Of a stretch of DNA of 9,501 bases, positions 5,814 through 9,501 are shown piece by piece (the stretch's first letter is position 1; each line of letters opens with the position of its first letter). The position numbers and the translations under genes are program-made. This stretch comes from Bryobacteraceae bacterium (GTDB lineage Bacteria > Acidobacteriota > Terriglobia > Bryobacterales > Bryobacteraceae), in NCBI GenBank assembly GCA_030039005.1, contig JASHQT010000329.1, positions 1 through 9,501 on the forward strand, written 5' to 3'. The notes under the pieces were generated by a model, which worked only from the letters and a program-made list of their open reading frames with translations, had not been told where the DNA came from and did not search any database.

Positions 5814-8021
5814 TTGAAACGATCGTCATTCGCTGTCATCTGTCTGTATGTCGCCGCCCTTGTATCGCCCGCACTGGCGCAAACGCAGATTGGAGGCGGC
5901 GCCTGCAACTCGTCATATCTCAAAGGAACTTATGCCATCTCCCTCACCGGACGCCAGGTGAACGGATCTGCGACGTTCGAGAACGTGCTGCAGGCCAACG
6001 GTTTTGCCACTTTTGACGGGTTAAGCTCGGCGAGCTTCACGCTGATCGAAAACATCAAGCAGGCCTCGGGCGCGTCGCTCAACTGGTCGGGGACGTTCAG
6101 CGTGCCAGCCAACTGCGCCGCCACGGTGACCATCTCGACCGGCGGCAGCGCCACCTTGAACGTGATGATTTACGGCCAGGGCAAGGACTTCGCGATCACC
6201 GGGAGCGATGGCACGTACTCGTACTCAGGCAGCGGGGTCGCGCAGCCCACCGGATGCTCGACAGCCTCTCTCGATGGTGTTTATGTGTTCAACTCAACTG
6301 GCTTTGAGACCGCCTCAGACAGCGTGTCGGGTGCGCTGAACGCGATTGGGTCGCTCCTGTTCGACGGACAGGGCAATCTCACGGCGAATCTCACGACGTC
6401 GACGATCGGCGAAAGCAGCAACCCGCTCAGCCTTACTGGAACCTACACGCTGTCTTCAAACTGCCTGGGCTCGGCGAATCTGACCGATTCGAGCTCCAAT
6501 TCCTACGTGATGAATTTCAGCGTGTATAGCCTTTCCGCCTCCAGTGCGAACTTTTATGCCACACTCGCGCGCACAGGCCAGATGACGGTTTCGGGCGACG
6601 CACACAGCGACTATCCATCGCCCGCGTCGGGGACGTGCAGCGCTTCCAGCCTCAACGGAACTTATTCTCTTTCCATGAGCGGGCGCGAGATCCAATCAAA
6701 CGGAATTTTCGCCGGGTCGCTGCAGGCGGTTGGCGCCGCCACATTCGATGGCAACGGCAGCGTTACGCTCGCCGGGACCGAGAACACCAGCGCTGCCCAG
6801 GGACAATCATTCTCTTATGCGGGAACGTACACGCTGCCCGCGACCTGCTCCGGCACCCTGACGGCGAACGGGGTCCAGTGGACTCTGGTGGTTTGGAATA
6901 GCGGCGCGAGTTTCGCGATGATCGGCCAGGACGGCACCCATGTGCTTTCGGCGACGGGCGTCAACACCGCGCCTCCTGCTTGCGCCGCCGCCACGCTTTC
7001 CGGTGAGTACATTTTCTCGGCCAGCGGCTTTACCGAGGTCGGCAACGTACCGGCCACCGCGCAGGACGAGGCTGGTGTGCTCCAGTTCGATGGCCAGGGC
7101 AATATCAGCGCCAGTCTCACCGAGACGCAGAGCGGTGCAATGCCGAGTTCTGTCAGCGTCATGGGCACCTATGAAGTCGGACCGGGCTGTACGGCTTCGG
7201 CCACGCTGAATGCTTCCGGGATCGCAGAAAGCATGAGTTTCGTCATCAGCGGCGCGCACGGCGAAACGTTGGATGTATTGGCGGACGATTCGCAATTCGA
7301 GCGCGTGGGCAGCGCCCATTCCGCCTTCGGAAATCCCAGTCAGGCCATCGGCAACGTGGCCAGCTACGCGTACAGCGCCACGCCTCCGGGCAGCGTGTTC
7401 ACCATCTTCGGCCAGCAACTGGCCACCAAGACCGGGGGCGCGGTCACCAACAAGTTGCCCACCGAGTTACTAGCCACTTCAGTGACCGTGAACGGAAACG
7501 TTGTGCCGCTGTTCTATGTGGACACCGGGCAGATTGACGCGCAAATGCCCTGGGACATTCCCGGCAATGCCATTGCGTCTGTGGTTGTGACGAACGGTAT
7601 GTCCACCAGCAACGCCGCGGCCGTCTATGTGCCCGCCACGGGAACTCCGGGCATCAGCACGTACGGGAACAATCGCGCGGTAGTCGTCAACGCCGACGGC
7701 AACGCCAACACGGCTTCGGACCAGGCCAGCGTTGGCGATGAGGTGGTGGTCTACTTCACCGGCGGCGGACCGGTGCAGGCGTCGGGAACCTTGACCACCG
7801 GCTCACCCGATCCCAACGGATTGTCGCCGGTGACGGCGCCCTTATCGATCACGGTTGGCGGCTTGGCGGCTACGATCGATTACATCGGCCTGACGCCCGG
7901 TTCCATCGGGCTGTATCAGGCGAATTTCAACGTGCCGCAAATCGGCAAGGGCACTTACCCGGTGGTAATCACGATTTCCGGTTATGTGTCGAACGCGCCG
8001 GTAATGAGCGTGTCGAATTAG
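5814..8021 (+). CDS. Secreted modular protein: four Cys-paired repeats plus TIGR03437 Solibacter-type C-terminal domain
   Basis: This 735-residue exported protein has no known activity. Residues 1-22 (MKRSSFAVICLYVAALVSPALA, TTG read as Met) form a classic signal peptide with cleavage ALA-Q. Four modules of about 115 residues follow (starts near 31, 148, 275, 390), rich in Gly/Ser/Thr, likely beta-sheet, with (T/Q)FDGxGN-like and GTY motifs. Each holds exactly two cysteines (31/101, 148/217, 275/345, 390/459), suggesting one disulfide each. Modules 1 and 3 resemble each other, as do 2 and 4. From about 512, PPGSVFTIFGQQL, TSVTVNGNVVPLFYVDTGQIDAQMPW and GSIGLYQANFNVP match the TIGR03437 C-terminal domain common in Solibacter relatives, perhaps an adhesion or cell-surface Ig-like fold. 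An open frame continues upstream to 5325, but that part is antisense to cysC. The stop is 13 bp from the convergent uup gene. Confidence 0.87.
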   Translation: MKRSSFAVICLYVAALVSPALAQTQIGGGACNSSYLKGTYAISLTGRQVNGSATFENVLQANGFATFDGLSSASFTLIENIKQASGASLNWSGTFSVPANCAATVTISTGGSATLNVMIYGQGKDFAITGSDGTYSYSGSGVAQPTGCSTASLDGVYVFNSTGFETASDSVSGALNAIGSLLFDGQGNLTANLTTSTIGESSNPLSLTGTYTLSSNCLGSANLTDSSSNSYVMNFSVYSLSASSANFYATLARTGQMTVSGDAHSDYPSPASGTCSASSLNGTYSLSMSGREIQSNGIFAGSLQAVGAATFDGNGSVTLAGTENTSAAQGQSFSYAGTYTLPATCSGTLTANGVQWTLVVWNSGASFAMIGQDGTHVLSATGVNTAPPACAAATLSGEYIFSASGFTEVGNVPATAQDEAGVLQFDGQGNISASLTETQSGAMPSSVSVMGTYEVGPGCTASATLNASGIAESMSFVISGAHGETLDVLADDSQFERVGSAHSAFGNPSQAIGNVASYAYSATPPGSVFTIFGQQLATKTGGAVTNKLPTELLATSVTVNGNVVPLFYVDTGQIDAQMPWDIPGNAIASVVVTNGMSTSNAAAVYVPATGTPGISTYGNNRAVVVNADGNANTASDQASVGDEVVVYFTGGGPVQASGTLTTGSPDPNGLSPVTAPLSITVGGLAATIDYIGLTPGSIGLYQANFNVPQIGKGTYPVVITISGYVSNAPVMSVSN
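5904..6635 (+). repeat. Protein-level A-B repeat, first copy (modules 1 and 2)
   Basis: This segment encodes residues 31-274 of the secreted protein: module A (31-147; LKGTYAISLTGR, LQANGFATFDG, GTFSVPANC) and module B (148-274; LDGVYVFNSTGF, LLFDGQGN, GTYTLSSNC, ending GDAHS). Cysteine spacings are 70 and 69 residues. The similarity to 6636-7320 is clear in protein but diverged in DNA, so the duplication is old. Confidence 0.75.
6636..7320 (+). repeat. Protein-level A-B repeat, second copy (modules 3 and 4)
   Basis: This segment encodes residues 275 to about 502: module A' (275-389; LNGTYSLSMSGR, LQAVGAATFDG, GTYTLPATC) and module B' (390 to about 502; LSGEYIFSASGF, LQFDGQGN, GTYEVGPGC, ending GSAHS). 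Cysteine spacings are again 70 and 69, and the closing AHS matches the end of module B. Confidence 0.75.
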
Positions 8022-8034
8022 GCTGGAAGCGGGC

Positions 8035-9501
8035 TCACTTACTAACTAGCGCTTCTAACTCCGCCCAGCGCGCGTACAGCTCGTCCACGCGGCGCTGCGC
8101 GGCCTGCATTTTTTCGTACGCCTCGGCGACGCGATTCGGATCCGAAGCGAACGCATCCAGTTCCTCGCGCCGAGCGGCGAGCCCCTGCTCGGCTTCGAGG
8201 ATGCGCTCTTCCATGCCGTCCCATTCGCGCTGCTGCAAATAGGAAAGCTTTCGCTTTGGCTCGGTCGCGGGCACGGCGAAAGGACGCGATTCCTTGGCCG
8301 TAGCCTTCTCCTCCGTGCGTCCGTCGCGCAACGCCTCCCATTGCGAATAATCGGCGAAAATACCTTCCTCACTGCCCAGGCCGATCACCATCGTCGACAC
8401 ACGGTCCAACAGATAGCGATCGTGGCTCACCAGCACGATCGCGCCCGGAAACTCGAGCAGGCTCTCTTCCAGCACTTCGAGCGTCGGGATATCGAGATCG
8501 TTGGTGGGCTCATCGAGCAAAAGCACATCGGCGGTCGCGAGCATCAGCCGCGCGATCATCATGCGCGCCCGCTCGCCGCCGGACAGCCGCGCCACCGGCA
8601 TATCGAGCTGATCGTCGCGAAACAGGAAACGCTTGGCCCAGCCGGCAACGTGAATGGGCCGCTCGCGATAGATCACCATGTCACCTTCCGGGCACAGCGT
8701 GCGGCGCAGGCTGACCTCCGGATCCAAGTGCGCGCCACGATCCTGCGCGAAACTGACGACGCGCAGTTGATCCGCGCGCCGGATGGTCCCTTCATCCGGC
8801 TGGTCCTTACCTTCGATGATTTTGAGCAGCGTGGTCTTGCCGCTGCCGTTCGGTCCCAGCAGGCCGATGCGCACTCCCGGCGCGAGAACAAACGAGAGAT
8901 TTCGAAAGAGCGTCCGCCCACCGAGTGCTTTGCCGATTCCTTCCGTTTCGATCAGCCGCTTCGTCTTGCGATCCGACGCCGTGAACTCGATATTGGCCGT
9001 CGCGGTGCGGCTGCGCTCGGTGGCGGCGGAAAACTGTTCGATCAACCGTCCCGCCGAATCGATACGAGCGCGCGATTTGCCCGTGCGCGCCTTGGGCCCG
9101 CGCCGCAGCCATTCGATCTCGCGCCGGACCTTGCTCGCCAGCGCCTCCTGCTGTTTGTCCTGCGCATCGAGAAACGCCTCGCGCTTTTCCAGGAACTCGC
9201 TATAGTTGCCGCTCACCTGGAACGAGTCCTGCGGATAGACACGGGTGATCTCGATCATACGATTGGCCACGCGCTCGAGAAAATACCGGTCGTGCGTTAC
9301 CACGAGCGAAGTGGGTACGCCTTCGATGGCGGTTTCCAGCCACAGGATGCCTTCCAGGTCCAAATGATTGGTGGGCTCATCGAGGAGCAACACATCGGGC
9401 GACGCGATGAGCGCGGCAGCAATCGCCAAGCGTTTTTTCCATCCGCCGGAGAGCGAGGCGGCGGGCGCATCGGCGCTCGCGAATTCCGCGCGGCCCAGCA
9501 T
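8035..9501 (-). CDS. uup: ABC-F family ATPase, Uup type, 5' end outside window
   Basis: This is a soluble ABC-F protein (two ATPase domains, no membrane part). Uup members act at ribosomes or on branched DNA intermediates. The visible 488 residues begin inside the first ATPase domain: signature LSGGW (17-21), Walker B LLLDEPTNHLD (38-48), switch H70. The missing N-terminus holds the first Walker A, so the ATG at 9501 is internal (family length about 630). The linker contains WLRRGPKARTGKSRA (131-145), typical of Uup. Domain 2 has Walker A GPNGSGKTT (216-224), signature LSGGER (306-311), Walker B LLLDEPTNDLD (327-337) and switch H360. The C-terminal 70 residues (REWDGMEERILEAEQ... to ELEALVSK) form the charged coiled coil of the Uup CTD, which binds DNA in E. 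coli Uup. All catalytic residues in view are intact. It lies 13 bp from the convergent secreted-protein gene, with no terminator. Confidence 0.94.
   Translation of the reverse strand: MLGRAEFASADAPAASLSGGWKKRLAIAAALIASPDVLLLDEPTNHLDLEGILWLETAIEGVPTSLVVTHDRYFLERVANRMIEITRVYPQDSFQVSGNYSEFLEKREAFLDAQDKQQEALASKVRREIEWLRRGPKARTGKSRARIDSAGRLIEQFSAATERSRTATANIEFTASDRKTKRLIETEGIGKALGGRTLFRNLSFVLAPGVRIGLLGPNGSGKTTLLKIIEGKDQPDEGTIRRADQLRVVSFAQDRGAHLDPEVSLRRTLCPEGDMVIYRERPIHVAGWAKRFLFRDDQLDMPVARLSGGERARMMIARLMLATADVLLLDEPTNDLDIPTLEVLEESLLEFPGAIVLVSHDRYLLDRVSTMVIGLGSEEGIFADYSQWEALRDGRTEEKATAKESRPFAVPATEPKRKLSYLQQREWDGMEERILEAEQGLAARREELDAFASDPNRVAEAYEKMQAAQRRVDELYARWAELEALVSK

Overview
The window looks like ordinary chromosomal DNA from a soil acidobacterium, most likely order Bryobacterales (the Solibacter group). 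The strongest taxonomic pointer is the C-terminal domain of the large secreted protein at 5814..8021. It matches the family described as the Solibacter uncharacterized C-terminal domain (TIGR03437), which is expanded in that lineage. High GC, tightly packed genes on alternating strands and no mobile-element signs fit this. The assignment is inference, since no rRNA or other marker gene is present.

Layout. Positions 1-1745 (minus) hold a nitrogen module: an Amt ammonium channel followed 27 bp later by a GlnB/GlnK-type PII protein cut by the window edge. Positions 1854-2162 (minus) encode a single-domain PilZ protein, divergent from a 69-residue CPxC protein (2330-2539, plus). Positions 2557-3585 (minus) encode an ACMSD-fold amidohydrolase/decarboxylase, divergent from a LigM-type tetrahydrofolate-dependent aryl O-demethylase (3745-5139, plus). 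The 159 bp between them carry a 20-bp tandem direct repeat flanked by a candidate -10 box on each strand. Positions 5142-5705 (minus) encode an APS kinase, only 2 bp from the end of the demethylase gene. Positions 5814-8021 (plus) encode a secreted protein with four cysteine-paired modules in an A-B-A-B order. Positions 8035-9501 (minus) hold the C-terminal three quarters of a Uup-type ABC-F ATPase.

How the genes work together. Amt and PII form a known pair: PII plugs the channel according to nitrogen status. The amidohydrolase and the LigM homologue suggest aromatic (lignin-derived) catabolism. The LigW/ACMSD family contains ring decarboxylases, such as 5-carboxyvanillate to vanillate, and LigM then demethylates vanillate or 3-O-methylgallate onto tetrahydrofolate. 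The substrate of the local amidohydrolase is not established, and it lacks the usual first metal-ligand residue. The remaining genes look functionally independent.

Several genes (pilZ, the CPxC gene, the amidohydrolase, cysC) have a -10-like box only 8-11 bp before the ATG and no Shine-Dalgarno sequence, suggesting leaderless transcripts. The demethylase and the secreted protein have clear ribosome binding sites. No gene-free stretch exceeds 170 bp. I see no tRNA, rRNA, CRISPR array, insertion sequence or convincing rho-independent terminator. I found no clear new multi-gene system. The most distinctive items are the A-B-A-B secreted protein and the divergent aromatic-catabolism pair.
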